A DNA stretch of 64,000 nucleotides, from positions 4,580,501 through 4,644,500 of the forward strand of contig CM048557.1 in NCBI GenBank assembly GCA_026413225.1, given 5' to 3'. The notes below the pieces were generated by a model, which had not been told where the DNA came from, made no database searches, and saw nothing but the letters and a program-made list of their open reading frames with translations. Position numbers and translations under genes: made by a program. This DNA is from Otis tarda (Eukaryota; Chordata; Aves; Otidiformes; Otididae). Positions within the stretch are counted from its first letter, which is position 1, and every line of letters begins with the position of its first letter. This document shows, piece by piece, positions 52,612-64,000 of this stretch.

Positions 52612-54499
52612 TAACTTGAGGGTACTGGAAGAGCAAAACCAGTTTGCTTATGTCTTATGACATTTGTCCTACTGTATGTTAGCGGAAGAGGTAGGGACTT
52701 TTCAGAGACATTGCTGGCAATGTCATAAGAAGTGCACACCAAAAGCTTAATAGTTGTGCTAGTAAGAACATGTAATCTCTGCCAGACTGATATCTGGATT
52801 TAACTGTCTTCAGTTGGAAGATATAAAATATTTCACCACAGTTCTTATATGACCTTATAAAAATGACACTGTTTATAGAGGTCACAGTTCTACATCATCT
52901 CGTGATGATTTTCATGAATTTGTTAAATTGCTGAAGTATACCACAACCTAGGAGTCTCAAAGCTCATCTCTGGATGCTTGTGTGATCACCATGGTGTGAT
53001 GCTCTACACCAAACCTTCAAGGAACCCCCAAGTGAACTGTATTGCAGAGTCCTAATCTCCTACTATTAGCGTTTAGAACAGATTCTAGATTCCTAGCAAT
53101 AGGAACTATGCATATTGGACTTATTTCTAGCTCTTTTTTTAATGAGGTGAAGAAGAAACAGTTGGTGCCATATGTCCAGCTGCTGTTTGTAGGCGACCAC
53201 CCAGCGCTGCAGGAGCTGCCAATGACCCAGTGCTTTGGGAACTACTGGCTTTAAAGGCTTGGTTCCTGCTTTCACATCATCTCTCTATGCTAGTCTGCAT
53301 TACTGTTATTGCATCTTCATAGTATCAAGAAGAAGTATTGGTTTTATTGTGCTTATTTTAAAACCAGTACATTTTAAAACAACCAAACTTATCTAAGTTG
53401 GGTAGATAAAAATATACATGTAATAGCTCACATTATACAGTAAAAAAGAAAGCACCTGTGTGGAAAGCTTACCCCTTTCTTCAGAAGGAAAGCTGTTTTC
53501 ATGTAGTTGTTTCAGTACTTATATGTATATACATACAAAATCAGAACTTTAGCCACATAAATCTGTCCTCTTATGTGGTACAGAAGACAAAAGGCCCAGA
53601 GGGGTGATATGTCTCATTCTTTCTCCATCACAGAACTGCTGCCATTCACACTGTGTGAACAAGAGCATGGCTTGGATAAAGTGCGAAAAGCAAGAGATAA
53701 ATTATGCTCCATGTGGCATAATTCCTCCCAGGAAACAGCATAACTAACAGCCCACAAACAATTGTACGTTATTCTGTTGTCGGAAGGAGCAGCTGTCACT
53801 ATAAACTCTACAACCCTCGCTGAGGAATGCCAGCACAGGGTGCTGGGCCACGTGTGCTGTCTCTGTGCTGTGACGGGGGATAGAGAAAAGGGCCAGTTGT
53901 ACATGTTGCACTTGTAAAGCTATGAACCAGAGGGCTGCTGGGTACCTTCTTCAGCACCTCGGGCCCAAGCTGGGAGAGAAAAACAGCGTGGAGAAAAAGG
54001 TTGTGGATCTTGTTGTGTTAAGCACTTTCTCTGTATAGGAGGGTCAAAGTAAAACTCTAAATTGTTATATGCTATTAAAAAAGACAACTAAATAACTTAG
54101 TCTGTTTAAACATTAGGTTATCTTCTAATCCTAGCTGCATTTAACTATAGTAAAAATGGGTATTTGAAGAAAATATTTCACTATTAAAGATCCTTGCAAT
54201 TATGTTTTAGAAGTGCCTTTTCCAGATCAGGCTCTAATCTATTAAGAAAAGTTACCTTTTTTTTTTTTTTCCAAAATAAAACTGTAGTAATTAGTTATTG
54301 TATTTAGCCATGTGAAAAGAGTAAAAAGCTATTTCTAAGCAGTTTCTGAGGTAATAAGCTGACATGTTAAAAATACATTAATGCAAGTCATTCGGTCGGG
54401 AGTGTGTCCCTTGCCCATCTTCCTCAAAAAGAGGGAACAGACACGGTGATTTCAGTGAAGTGGAGAAAAGGTCTGTGGCATACTGGTTGACACACTGTA
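52572..54499 (-). other. RCN1: Probable RCN1 3' untranslated region
   Basis: No other gene or recognised repeat interrupts the 1.9 kb after the stop codon. On the minus strand, AATAAA occurs at 53348-53343, 52611-52606 and 52577-52572. The last two lie 34 bp apart and are followed by a GT-rich stretch (around 52545-52530), the usual layout of a cleavage site. The exact end is inferred. A shorter form ending near 53.3 kb is possible. A T-run on the plus strand at about 54258-54272 lies inside. Confidence 0.5.
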
Positions 54500-54607
54500 T
54501 CATAGTTCATCGTGGTTTCTTGTGAGGTCCTCCCCATAATTAGTAGCTTGACTTCCAACAAACATGTTCCAGTTGTCTAGAACCTCCTCTTTTGTTAGTT
54601 TTTGATC
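54500..54607 (-). CDS. RCN1: RCN1 exon 6 coding part (EF-hand 6, HDEL end)
   Basis: There are 108 coding bases after the acceptor CCACCAG. They encode [20 protein letters not shown], then [15 protein letters not shown], and the TGA stop at 54502-54500. The combined loop [12 protein letters not shown] is the sixth EF-hand, with acidic residues at 1, 3 and 5 and Glu at 12. The last four residues, HDEL, form a KDEL-receptor retrieval signal, as is normal for RCN1. Confidence 0.96.
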   Translation of the reverse strand, partial: DQKLTKEEVLDNWNMFVGSQATNYGEDLTRNHDEL

Positions 54608-57600
54608 CTGGTGGGAGGAAAACAAAAATCTCTGTAAGAACATATTAAAAGCTAAGTACAAGACACACCAGCACAGACTTACAAGAGCCCTGGGAAATAG
54701 TTCTTCAAAGCAGCAGACTGCAGATTCAGGAATCATTGTAGCTGCCTGGGTGAGGGAAATCTGGACCCCAGTGGAAGACAGAAGTCCCATTTCAGTTGGG
54801 TCAAACTGCTAATTCAAAGTTCTTCGTAATTACTTCAGTGCCAAACAGTATATGGATTATCTGGTATGCAGTTTTGCCCTGTGGTTTGGTTTTACCTTCC
54901 TGGGAGTTAAAATGAAAATCATCTGGTGTATTTTGTTGAAGATGGTTGCTTATGTTAGCAATTTACACATTCTCTGTGTAAGAGTGTTTTGGCTTTTCAG
55001 GTTCCAGCTTTGCTTATGGTACATTTCTGAAGATCACCATCTGGGATCTACTGAACCGTTAATCTCCCATGTTAGAGGAAGCGGATGCATTGAGCCAGTC
55101 AAAGTCAAAGATGTGAGTCTGATTACAGAAATGAGGGGTTTTTTCTACCTCCTATGTAAAGTATCTTTACTTTTTCTCTCGCAGTCTAAATTAGCATACA
55201 AAAACCACGACCAGTCTTAAAAGAAAAAAGAATATTTCTACTATGTTAAAACTTCCAGATTTAAGATGATTATTAATTTATTATCTAACCTAATGAAAGC
55301 CAATGGGGCTTCTAGAGCTAATAAAGTATATTTTACTACTTTTACTTTGTGATTCTAACCCTACCAACTAAAATTGGCATTGATACATTAACGCACTAGC
55401 AATTCTAGCTTCTAAAACTCAAATTAAAGTTTACTAATAAGAAAAGTTATTAGGAATAATTTCTTGCTAGCTGATACGTTTTAAAACAACATATCACCTT
55501 ATATGACTTTAAAAAAATATACTGGAATGCTACGTACCTTGTCTACATCTGATTCATAGACTAAATGCTTGGCTTCAGCTAGTGCGTGATCATAGTCTTG
55601 TGGGAGAATCCAGTGCTGAATCTCCTCTTTGTCCATCTTTCCATCCTTGTTAAGGTCACGAAAATCTGCAAACTGTTCACGCTCTGTAATCACCCAATCA
55701 GGCTCTGGCCCACCCTCTTCATTTGCAAACATATCAGCTGGAGAGGAAATACAAGTCTCACTTGAGTCACATTAGTTTGTGCATAGTTTGCAAATTAAAA
55801 GACACTTCCACAGTGTTCCTCAGAGGAAGACTAAAGTTTTCACTCTTTGCACAGCATTTCTTTGTATAGAAAATGAAATGTGGGTTGTAAATAGAGTAGC
55901 TGTGTGTTTTCTTCTCTCAGGTTTATTTCTTCGCTGCTGGTGATTCTGTCCATTCTTACATTACCCTTGTATCATAACTGTTAGCCTCACTGCTGGTGAA
56001 GCTAACGTGAGAGGTGAATGTGTCCAAAGGCCATCATGCACTGAATTTCAGGAAAAAAAAAAAAATCACGATCTTTAGTTAAATGGCAATCATAAGTTTT
56101 AGTGCTGGGCTCAGTCAGATGGGGAGAAAGGAACTCAGCACTTCTATCTTGTCCCTGCCAGCAGATGTCTTTGTGGGTAAGATCAGACTCCAGCCAGCAG
56201 AGTGGTTAAGGCAAAAAAGGCACAGGGGAAATTTAGGAAAACAAAATTGATAAATGGAACTTGAATGCTTTTGCCCTGCTTTCAGAGAGATCTGTGTAAG
56301 AGAAATGCATTTTAGTAGATGAGTCCTTTTTTAACCATGCAGTGCTGCAGCACACTCCAGCAGAAAGTATTCTTCTTCAGTGGTGCATTCTGTGTGAGAA
56401 ACCACAGACAGTGCACTTGTCGTAGATTGGTACCTTGGGATGGAGTACCGTTTGTGACATAGGATGCACAAATTACATACACGAGCTGCTCTGTACATTA
56501 GTCCTGTGCTATATTTAAGAAGCATCAGTAAGAAAAGTCACAGTGGCAGAGCTATCTGTGTAGAGTTGGGAGAGTAGCAGTGATTATCAAAAGCAAGTTA
56601 TTTGTATCTGTTCTTTACAGCATAGGCCTTCCAAATGATGAGCAATGTGTCCACTTTATCTTTCTGGTCACTGTGGCCAATCAGTTATTTCCTGCTCATC
56701 AGGGCTGCTAGTTCCTCAGGCCTTCCACTTTTCTACTTTTAATTAAAGCCTGCTTTGTGATACTATTCCTATGCCTTTTGGGTTTGGTTTTCAAGGATGT
56801 GCTAAGGAAAAGTGGACCCCAAATGATGGTCTCAGGGCCAGAGGCTGGCTGTTACTTATAGAAGTACAAATGCTGGACTCAAATCTAGGAATAACTCCCT
56901 CCCAGCCTGCAGAGTGAGGCTGAAGTGCTCTATTGGTAGAACTGTCCACAGTGTCCCTGAAATACTCTGTTACCTGCTCATGCACGGTAATAATTTAGTT
57001 CTCTCTGCTTAACGTGACTAGGGATATTTTGTTTTGCTGCTTGTGTAAAATCTAAACCAAATTTTTTAAAAAACAAAATAGGAGGAAGAAAGGAGGACGA
57101 GGAATCTTCTATACCCTTCAGCAAATTTCCCCATCAAATACCTGATGTAGAGACTGCAATTTTTGGAGTTTTTTGTTGTTCCTTACAAATTACGAAAGAA
57201 GAGATTAGATATTCTGTTTTTCAACCCTAGCTTGATCAGAAATTTAAAAAATGTATCTGAAAAAGGGAAGTAGGAATATTTTAAGCACAGTTTTCCTCAA
57301 CTTATGAAGAAAACTTCAGACAACACATTCACTTTCTTTTTTCATTTTTTAAAGTGCAAATTATATTGTTTATTTGAAGCAACTGACATGTCCTGTCAAT
57401 TTGATTTATATCATCCTTGCCAATGTGGGGTGATCGTGACTAGAACATTCTATGTTCCTATCTATAGAAGACAAAAAAAACAAGCATTCACATAGTAACA
57501 AATGTTGACAATTACCTTATAATTACATGCAGGTAATGTCACTGAATGAACTGAAATTACTGTGGAAATTATGCTGCTCTGTTATTTCAGTCATAAATGA

Positions 57601-60600
57601 ATAGCATTCACATTCTGAGGCTAAATATAATTTACAAGAAATAGAAACCCCCTGCCATTAATTAACATGTGTATATTGTTCCCGTTTATATGTGAAGTGA
57701 TCTTTATAGCACCACTAGAAACAGAAAGATTCATCTGAGTTTGCACTAATGCTTCCCTGGTGCTACTTTCTTGATTTAAAACCCATCAAAGTGAGTGCAG
57801 TGGGAGAAGTTAGCTTTTGGTATCAGCATAACGATTCGAAAGGCTAAAACGTATTACGTACTGCTGATCTCTAGTCCTGCTTCCGTTTTCCCTTCATAGG
57901 TCTAAATGCAAGACAGCAGCTAACTGCCTTGTGTGACTGAAGTTTGTGCAAATTAACTGTGACTGATCTGCTGTTGATGTTTCCCATTTTGTTGTCTTTC
58001 TGCCACTGAAGTAATGCAGAGCTGACTTTCATGGACTTCACAACTTCTTTTAGAATCTTAAATCTTAGTGTCATTTTTACACAATTCACTTTTAGTGCAT
58101 CCTGTATTTCTAGAAGAAACATAACAGCATGACCACACAGATCATTAGAAATGTACAGGTTCTTACTTACTAATTCAGTTAGGAAAATAACTAGTAGAAA
58201 AAAAATGAATTTCCTTTCTTGCAATGTGTGCTTCCCAGCTATTTTGCCCGCTGCAGTACCATTCAAACTTGAGAACAGACTAATTCACTTCCTGATCCTC
58301 TTGCATTTCTAAACAATGCCTTTAAAAAGCTGTTAATGTGGCCAAGTATACAGAGAGCATTCCTGTCATGAAAAATATTATTCCAGACCCTCTTAGCCAA
58401 ATTATTTGAGAATAAGAGGAGAATCTCACACTGTAAAGTGTGAAGATCTTTTGCTGGTGATGTTGCTATCTGCCTAAAATGAAATTAAACCTTCTGGATT
58501 GGACAGCTGATTTAAAATAGTTGAACTGGAGCACAGTTCATCTTTGGGTTGTTAATACTGTTGCAAATTCGAGAAGAAGATGCACAAATGGACTGGAGAT
58601 CAGATAAGAAACAAACCTCAACACTTACCAATGTATTCATCTTGATCCACAAAACCATCCCCATTTTTGTCTATGTCTTCTAAGGTTTCCTGGAAAAGAG
58701 TTTTGCATTGAAGTCATCGAGAGAGAACTGAGAATTCTGGCTACTTGCCTCTTGGATCATTTCACGTTAGACGCCTTGACCAGCTCTTGTACACAGGCAA
58801 ACATACTCTCACTGACTCCAGTGTGATTGTTGTTTTACACAATGAATATACAAATATCCTTTCATGTTGAAAAAATTCCCTACACCTCAATGAAATGGAC
58901 ACCATACTTAAATTTTAAGTTTGGGGCAGATACAAACTAGCATCAAACACTTAGCTGTCGCATGTCAGCACACCCTTCTTTTCACTTTAGTGTTAAGTTC
59001 ATGCCCCAAGACTGCTTCTTGACTCCATTTAGGAGCTGTCTAAGTGAATTTAACAAGTCTTTCTTCTACTGAGAGCTCTAAATCAAGTGAATTTCATAAA
59101 GGCATCCCCTTCTGTTCCCCACTTGACTATTAGGTGTGAGTCTCTTTCTAAACCCTGCGTGGAAAGATCAGAGAAGCATTTCAAAGCTTATAAAAAAAAA
59201 TTACAAGTCAAAACAATGGCATTGGTTTTGCTCAGCTTACTAAGACAACAATGTTTTTCATATGCTCAAATTCCTCTGGGTGAAGGAAAGCAGTGAATTC
59301 TTCACGAGTGGCAGCTAAGTCTCCATCCAGATCTGCAGTTTTGAATCGTCTTTCATCTCTAGGCAGCATTTTTTTAAAACTGTGCTGATCAGTTGCATCT
59401 TGGAACTCTTCTGGATTTTCTGAAAATTAATCAAGACTATCTCAAAACTATGTTCCTTTTAAAGCATATTACCACAACAAAGTACCCCAATTTGCCATCA
59501 GAGTCTGGAAATACAAAGGCTTATTGCCAGAATAGCTGCTGTGTTAAAGTGGAACTTCTCTTTCCCTTGAAGTTTTAAATTCAGGGGTCAACCACTTGGT
59601 TTGATTTTTTTAAAGGTGACTTAGTAGTACAGGTAAATGAGTGAGTAAGCCTTCTGTTGGAATCCAAGATAATGGATTTTGCAGTATTGTATATCATCCT
59701 TTATAGATTCTTTTTCTTTTTTTTTTTTTTTTTTTTAATCTGCTTTTACAAGCACCACTTAGGCAGTATTTGGGGTAGATTTCATTCACTAAAGTTTTAT
59801 TCTTCTTAGGAATCAGTATGATCTGCAGAACTTTTCAGTTTCAAAAAGCAAGCAAACCAAAGGAAAGTAGTTTCAGAAGCTGGCAGACTGACTGAAATAA
59901 TCTAACTGCTACGCCTCTGCTACAGGGAACCTAACAATTATTTTCAGTTTAAAACAATGACATTTTTTCATGGTGTTCAGTGGCATAAAACAAATGGTAT
60001 TTGATAAAATTTTAAAAATAGGATCATTAAACTGACTTCAAACATGAAAAATACTCGTATTATAACAATTTCATAATTTGCATGTTGGGAGACAAACACA
60101 GTTGAAAAAGACTAGGCCAGGAGTCACAGATGGGAATATTAATTGTACATTAACACAAGACCGCAATGTTGTAGCTGTTCTCCAGATCTCAGGGATTACA
60201 CAGAGCAAAGACAAAGAGCTGAGAAGGGCTCCCAGGGATACTGATGCAGGGATGGTTTGTCAAATATTTCCTTCCATAAATGTAATAAGCTCAATTTTAA
60301 CCTAAGGTAGATTTTGGAATTATTACTGCTATTGGAAGCTTGCTCCAGAAACTGCCTCTATGGTAGGTAGATATTGTCTTCTCATTTCCAGTATAAATGG
60401 CCAATTAATACCAATTTGTTGTTCTGTCAGCATTGCGCTTTAGCTTAAGTGCTCTCTTCTCCTCCATTCCCTTCCTTAACTTATAAAAAGCAAAGGGCAT
60501 GTATGTGGGGGGGAAAAATATTTAGGTATACTTATAAATACATGTTTCAGGCAAAAGCCTGATTTGTTAAGGATTTTCATTTGCAGTTAATCACAGGCTG

Positions 60601-61218
60601 AAGTACGTTGTTCTGCAAGAATGATTTTAATCAATAACTTTGCTCTAACTTAGACCCAGACTAAACTTTTAGCATCTAGAATCTTAAGAGTTTAGAGAGA
60701 CTGAATTAACAAATACTGGTTAATGAGGTAATATATCATTTTTTAATTAAAGTGCAATTTTTAATGTTAAAAAATATATACATATTCTGAACTAGAGGAG
60801 ACTTTAGTTCAGTTTTGTCAGTACATTTAATAATCCCTCTACAAAACCTTCTATGTTCTGGTGATCCATGTGGAAATGGCTGCAATAAACAACTAAGAAG
60901 TGCTTTTGACCTCTGAGCATCTATAAAATTTAATGTGACTTTCAAGAGTCCTAAATGCGACACCAAACTCCTCTTGACTGTGAGGCATGAAATCATGCCA
61001 CATAATCTGAAAATGTTATCTTACCTAGATAATAACCATATGTGGCTTGTTTGTATTCTTCCCAGGCAATTTTATCATCCTTGTTCAGATCATAGTCTTT
61101 CCAAACTTTAGCCACGTTCTCATAGATATAGCGTTTCTGTACCCGTTTAATCCAGTTTTTTAATTCCTCTGTTGTGAGATAGCCATCTTTGTTGTCATCT
61201 ATTCTATCCACAATTTTC
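54500..61218 (-). CDS. RCN1: Reticulocalbin-1, exons 2-6 (5' partial gene)
   Basis: This is a CREC-family, low-affinity calcium-binding protein of the endoplasmic reticulum lumen. Five exons join in frame (61218-61025, 59419-59241, 58689-58629, 55737-55538, 54607-54500) to give 246 residues plus a stop. Every internal boundary has AG acceptor and GT donor bases, and the phases agree. Six EF-hand loops are visible. Loops 1, 4 and 5 are canonical. Loop 2 has Asp in place of the usual Gly at position 6, loop 3 has Leu there, and loop 6 has Gln there. The protein ends in HDEL, an ER-retrieval signal. RCN1 is preferred over calumenin because of the segments [34 protein letters not shown] and the HDEL end, where calumenin ends in HDEF. 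The human protein is about 331 residues, so exon 1, with the signal peptide and roughly 85 residues, is missing and should lie beyond the right edge. The calls rest on recognition of family sequence, not on a search. Confidence 0.95.
55538..55737 (-). CDS. RCN1: RCN1 exon 5 (EF-hand 5 and start of 6)
   Basis: The exon is 200 bp, with acceptor TCTCCAG and donor GTACGT. It completes an Ala codon and runs from [15 protein letters not shown], through [21 protein letters not shown] (canonical fifth EF loop) and [23 protein letters not shown], to VDK. The sixth EF loop begins at the Asp of YESD and is split by the intron. The donor GTACGT is a less common variant of GTAAGT but is acceptable. Confidence 0.96.
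55738..58628 (-). other. RCN1: RCN1 intron 4
   Basis: This is AT-rich intron sequence between the donor after exon 4 and the acceptor before exon 5. It contains a poly-A run near 56050-56063 and, at 57871-58266 on the minus strand, an open frame of 131 codons with no recognisable domain (see findings). No CR1 copy was seen here. Confidence 0.85.
58629..58689 (-). CDS. RCN1: RCN1 exon 4 (EF-hand 4)
   Basis: This is a short 61-bp exon with acceptor TTTTCCAG and donor GTAAGT. It encodes [20 protein letters not shown] plus one base of the next codon. The EF loop [12 protein letters not shown] is fully canonical. The exon is too short to stand out as an open reading frame. It was found by looking for the expected segment between exons 3 and 5, and its phase fits both neighbours. 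Confidence 0.94.
59241..59419 (-). CDS. RCN1: RCN1 exon 3 (EF-hand 3)
   Basis: The exon is 179 bp, with acceptor TTTTCAG and donor GTAAGC. It encodes [19 protein letters not shown], then [23 protein letters not shown], the third EF loop (Asp at 1, 3 and 5, Glu at 12, no Gly at 6), and ends [10 protein letters not shown] in phase 0. Human RCN1 has Glu, as I recall it, where this copy has Asn just before IVVL. Confidence 0.94.
59420..61024 (-). other. RCN1: RCN1 intron 2
   Basis: This 1.6-kb intron has a GT donor next to exon 2 and an AG acceptor next to exon 3. It holds a plus-strand run of about 20 T at 59717-59736 and otherwise unremarkable AT-rich sequence. The neighbouring introns 3 (58690-59240) and 5 (54608-55537) are shorter, and I see nothing notable in either. 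Confidence 0.85.
59717..59736. repeat. Poly-T tract in RCN1 intron 2
   Basis: About 20 consecutive T on the plus strand after a TTTTTC start. In the RCN1 transcript it is poly-A. Confidence 0.9.
61025..61218 (-). CDS. RCN1: RCN1 exon 2 (EF-hands 1 and 2)
   Basis: The exon is 194 bp. It follows a polypyrimidine tract and CAG, and ends in CTAG before the donor GTAAG. Its first base completes a codon begun in the missing exon 1. The product runs from KIVDRIDD to YGYYLG. The first EF loop ([12 protein letters not shown]) has acidic or Asn ligands at 1, 3 and 5, Gly at 6 and Glu at 12. The second ([12 protein letters not shown]) has Asp instead of Gly at 6. An in-frame ATG lies upstream in the intron. 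The open frame does continue into the intron at the 5' side, but that part does not resemble the family, so the acceptor at 61220-61219 is preferred. Confidence 0.95.
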
Positions 61219-64000
61219 CTGTAAAAAGAGACCAGCATCTTTAAGAGTTGACAGAAAAACAAACTACATGTCAGTCCAATTTTAGTACTCTTTACCTGGC
61301 CCTGATTTTCCACAAAAACTTATAAAGCTGCCCTGCTGGCTAAGGCTTCTTGCATTTTGCAATTACCTTAAGGGATATGTCTCTATTCATTATTCAATAT
61401 TGCTATGAATAATTGAAATGGAACTCGCATTATCAAAATTAGGGAACAAAGTACCTCAGATAAATACCTGGATTTCTTAGGTTGTATCTACTAAGCTAGG
61501 ATGACCTGTTCTTCCCTGTTGATAGGGAGTGGCCATGCTGGGCTCAGAGTAAAAGACACTAACTTCACCTCAGGAGAAAGCCTGTACTGCAGATTGCTGG
61601 AAGCAACCAGGGCAAAAAGCTAGGATTTCATGGACACCTGCAGTTTCTCCTGTGGCTTTCCAGCAGACTGATGCTAGAGCGGAGTGAGATATGTGACTGT
61701 GTAATTATGGGCAGGTACACCATGTACAGTCATCCCTTCCACTCCTGTTCCTCCACTTCTGTTCCTTTTCTTTCTTTCTCAGCAAAAAGGGATGTTGCTT
61801 GCGTTGCCAGGAAGGCCTGTTACTAGCTAAAGCAATAGCTAGTCTGCAGCAGGTCTCCAGTCACTGCTGGCAGCTGGGCTATAAGTGCCAACTGTGCAAA
61901 GCTGCTAGCCTCAATTCCTGGGGAAATCAGCAGGAGTCAAGGTACTGGTGTACTCCCAGGGAAACTTCCATCTTTGAAAAGTTCTGCACGCAGCTGCAGA
62001 TAAAACTGACCCGCAAAACTACGTTTAAAAAAAAAAAAAAAAGGAAAAACAAAGAGGCAACATGCTCCTCTACCATTTAGGTTCTCTGCACTAAATCTCT
62101 CAAGGCGTGCCTGTAATTGCTAAACACCACCAGTTTGAATTTGAGCTTGTAAAACTGGCTTCTGTCCCAGCTACAGTGGCAGACCAGATAATAAAAGCCA
62201 TTATCTACAATAAGAATGCAGCTTTAATCCCACATGTTGTAGGTAAGATTGCCACAGCGTTACTGTATTCTGGGTACTGGCCTGTGGGAAACTATGGATC
62301 AGGAACAATGTGGGCAGCAGGAGTAGGGGAATGATCGTGCCCCTGTACTCGCCACTGGTGAGGCTGCACCTCAAATACTGTGTTCAGTTTTGGGCCCCCC
62401 CACTACAAGAGAGACACTGAGGTGCTGGAGTGCATCCAGAGCAGGGCAACTAAGGTGATGAAGGGTCTGGATAACAAGTCTTATGAGAAGCAGCTGAAGG
62501 AACTGGGGTTGTTTATCCTGGAGAAGAGGAGGCTGAGGTGAGACCTCATTGCTCTCTACAACTACCTGAAAGGAGGTTGTAGGGAAGTGTGTGCTGGCCT
62601 CTTCTCCCAAGTAACTTGTGATAGGACGAAAGGAAATGATCTCAAGTTGCGGCAGGGGAGGTTTAGATTGGATATTAAGAAGCACTTCTTTACTGAAATA
62701 GTGGTCAGGCACTGGAACAGGATGCCCAAGGAAGTGGTGGATTCACCATCCCTGGAGGTGTTCAAAGAATATGCAGACATGGCACTTTGGGACATGGTTT
62801 AGTGGTCATGGTGGTGTTGGGTTGACAGTTGGACTTGATGATTCTGCTAGTGGCTCTTTGGTATTTTAAATACGAAAGAAGTCAGGACTGTTCACTAGAA
62901 AATTATTCATGCCGCTTCCTTTTCACCTGTACTCTTGTTTTTATAGGTCCATTGCATCCATGTGCACTATTTCGCTCCGGTTCCCAGTTGAATACGGGGA
63001 CAAAGAAACAGTCTTGCCTACAGGCTCCCAAAGGTATGGGTAAGAAGCTACTGCATGGACTGTGGACCTCAATTTTTATACCTGTAAAATGGCTCAGGAT
63101 CATTCTAAGTTTTGTAGCAGAGGTGATGTACATTGGTCAGTCTGAAAAGCCTTAGTGCCTTTATTTTAAATTGTTAATTCTTGAATACAGCAAAGAATTC
63201 AAGCAGTGTGTTAACAGACACAAAACGCCAGCTCATACACGGGAGTTTACATGCTCAAGTGTGAAATACCTGAAAGCTTACTTTCTCCCTTTATCTTAAG
63301 TGAGATTACAGTCAGAATTAGTTTTCTGACTGTAATAAATAATAAAGAAGCTAGAGGGCATGTGCAACAGGTACATACAACCTGCTATTACACAGATTTA
63401 AGCTGCCAGTCTGCAAAGACCTCTGGTGATGAAACAAAGTTGAGGCAAGAAAATCATTGCTATGAAGTAGCTGAAAGAGGGAGACTTCCCCTCTACATCT
63501 GATGTGAGTACAACTGCATGCTGATAAACTCTGGACTTGGCCTGTATATCGGTGATACCGGACTAAGAGCTTATGACAGAATTAGACAGTTCTCTAACTA
63601 CTGTTAAACTGAGTTTTAATTAATGAGGCGTAAAGGAGGGAGAAGAAGTAAAACAAGGAAACTTGTTGCATGGTCTCTGTTCTTGGTGCAGAGAGCAGCA
63701 CGGAAGCAAGAGCAACAGTGTGAGACAGCGGGCAAAGATGTCACAAGTGGAAAAGCTGCGGGAAGACGGCTTCGAGCTGACTTGTAAATGGAGCTGTGAA
63801 GAAAGAATGGTTTAAACTTGATTCAAACTAATCTGGTCCAGGCAAGCGACCCAGAGGTAAGGAGCTGCAGCAGCAAAGCCCTCCAGCAGCTGGTGAGGTC
63901 TGTCCAACACCAGGCACAGCACGGCACACAGCAGACCCCCTCCAGGAGGTTTATTGCTGTAGGACCAGAAAAGGCAGGAGAGAAAAACGCAGAAGTGATG
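61219..64000 (-). other. RCN1: RCN1 intron 1 (partial)
   Basis: This is sequence upstream of exon 2 and should be the 3' part of intron 1, because no GC-rich signal-peptide exon ending in frame is visible before the right edge. It contains a poly-A run at about 62026-62041 and a plus-strand CR1 fragment at about 62327-62845. The last 300 bases are moderately GC-rich, but no exon is recognised there. Confidence 0.75.
62327..62845 (+). mobile_element. CR1 non-LTR retrotransposon, 3' fragment
   Basis: The segment matches the 3' end of CR1: the end of the reverse-transcriptase ORF ([14 protein letters not shown]-like at the start, then [26 protein letters not shown]) followed by the short 3' UTR ending in GTTGGACTTGATGATT. 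It is 5'-truncated, as most CR1 copies are. The reading frame is broken between about 62,380 and 62,590, where a TGA follows GAGGCTGAGG, so it is an old inactive copy. It lies antisense to RCN1 inside intron 1. Confidence 0.88.

Noticed and set aside
54608-54790. Open-frame extension upstream of RCN1 exon 6
   Set aside because: A CCACCAG acceptor at 54614-54608 and agreement of phase with exon 5 show that this part is intron.
61226-61313. 5' extension of the exon 2 open frame to an upstream ATG
   Set aside because: The extension past the AG acceptor has no similarity to reticulocalbin and lacks the signal peptide. It is intron sequence read through by chance.
1-64000. CRISPR arrays, operons, tRNA or rRNA genes
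   Set aside because: No regularly spaced direct repeats, no cloverleaf with A and B boxes and no ribosomal RNA sequence were seen. The window is vertebrate nuclear DNA.

Overview
The window looks like avian nuclear DNA. It carries chicken-repeat-1 (CR1) non-LTR retrotransposon copies of three ages, one solo-LTR-like insertion, no bacterial-style gene packing, and one vertebrate gene split by GT-AG introns. No species can be named from the sequence. The CR1 3' sequence type only suggests a bird, perhaps not a galliform.

The only protein-coding gene I can support is RCN1 (reticulocalbin-1), on the minus strand from about 52.6 kb to beyond the right edge. Exons 2 to 6 are present (61218 down to 54500). 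They encode 246 residues with six EF-hand loops, ending in the endoplasmic-reticulum retrieval signal HDEL. Exon 1 (signal peptide and N-terminus) is not in the window and should lie to the right. In human, RCN1 sits between PAX6 and WT1. If that order holds here, the left 52 kb is part of the RCN1-WT1 gene desert, with WT1 beyond the left edge and PAX6 beyond the right edge. That placement is inference; neither gene is seen.

Layout. 1-15270: AT-rich non-coding DNA with short homopolymers, a few CpG-bearing blocks and no recognisable gene. 15271-16420: a TG...CA-bounded LTR-like insertion on the minus strand. 17585-17750: a decayed CR1 3' fragment. 19330-19680: a very GC- and CpG-rich block containing a 10/11-bp minisatellite. 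19681-38050: non-coding. 38051-41090: a 3-kb CR1 with endonuclease and reverse-transcriptase coding sequence, damaged by frameshifts and by active-site changes. 41484-41975: a second CR1 3' fragment in the same orientation. 41976-52570: non-coding, with an (AT)n microsatellite and one weak exon-like segment. 52572-54499: probable RCN1 3' UTR. 54500-61218: RCN1 exons and introns. 61219-64000: RCN1 intron 1, holding a third CR1 3' fragment on the plus strand.

I found no convincing new biological system. The observations most worth checking are the isolated CpG island with its minisatellite, the active-site substitutions in the CR1, the exon-like segments at 49.1 kb and 5.2 kb, and the candidate conserved non-coding blocks in the desert.
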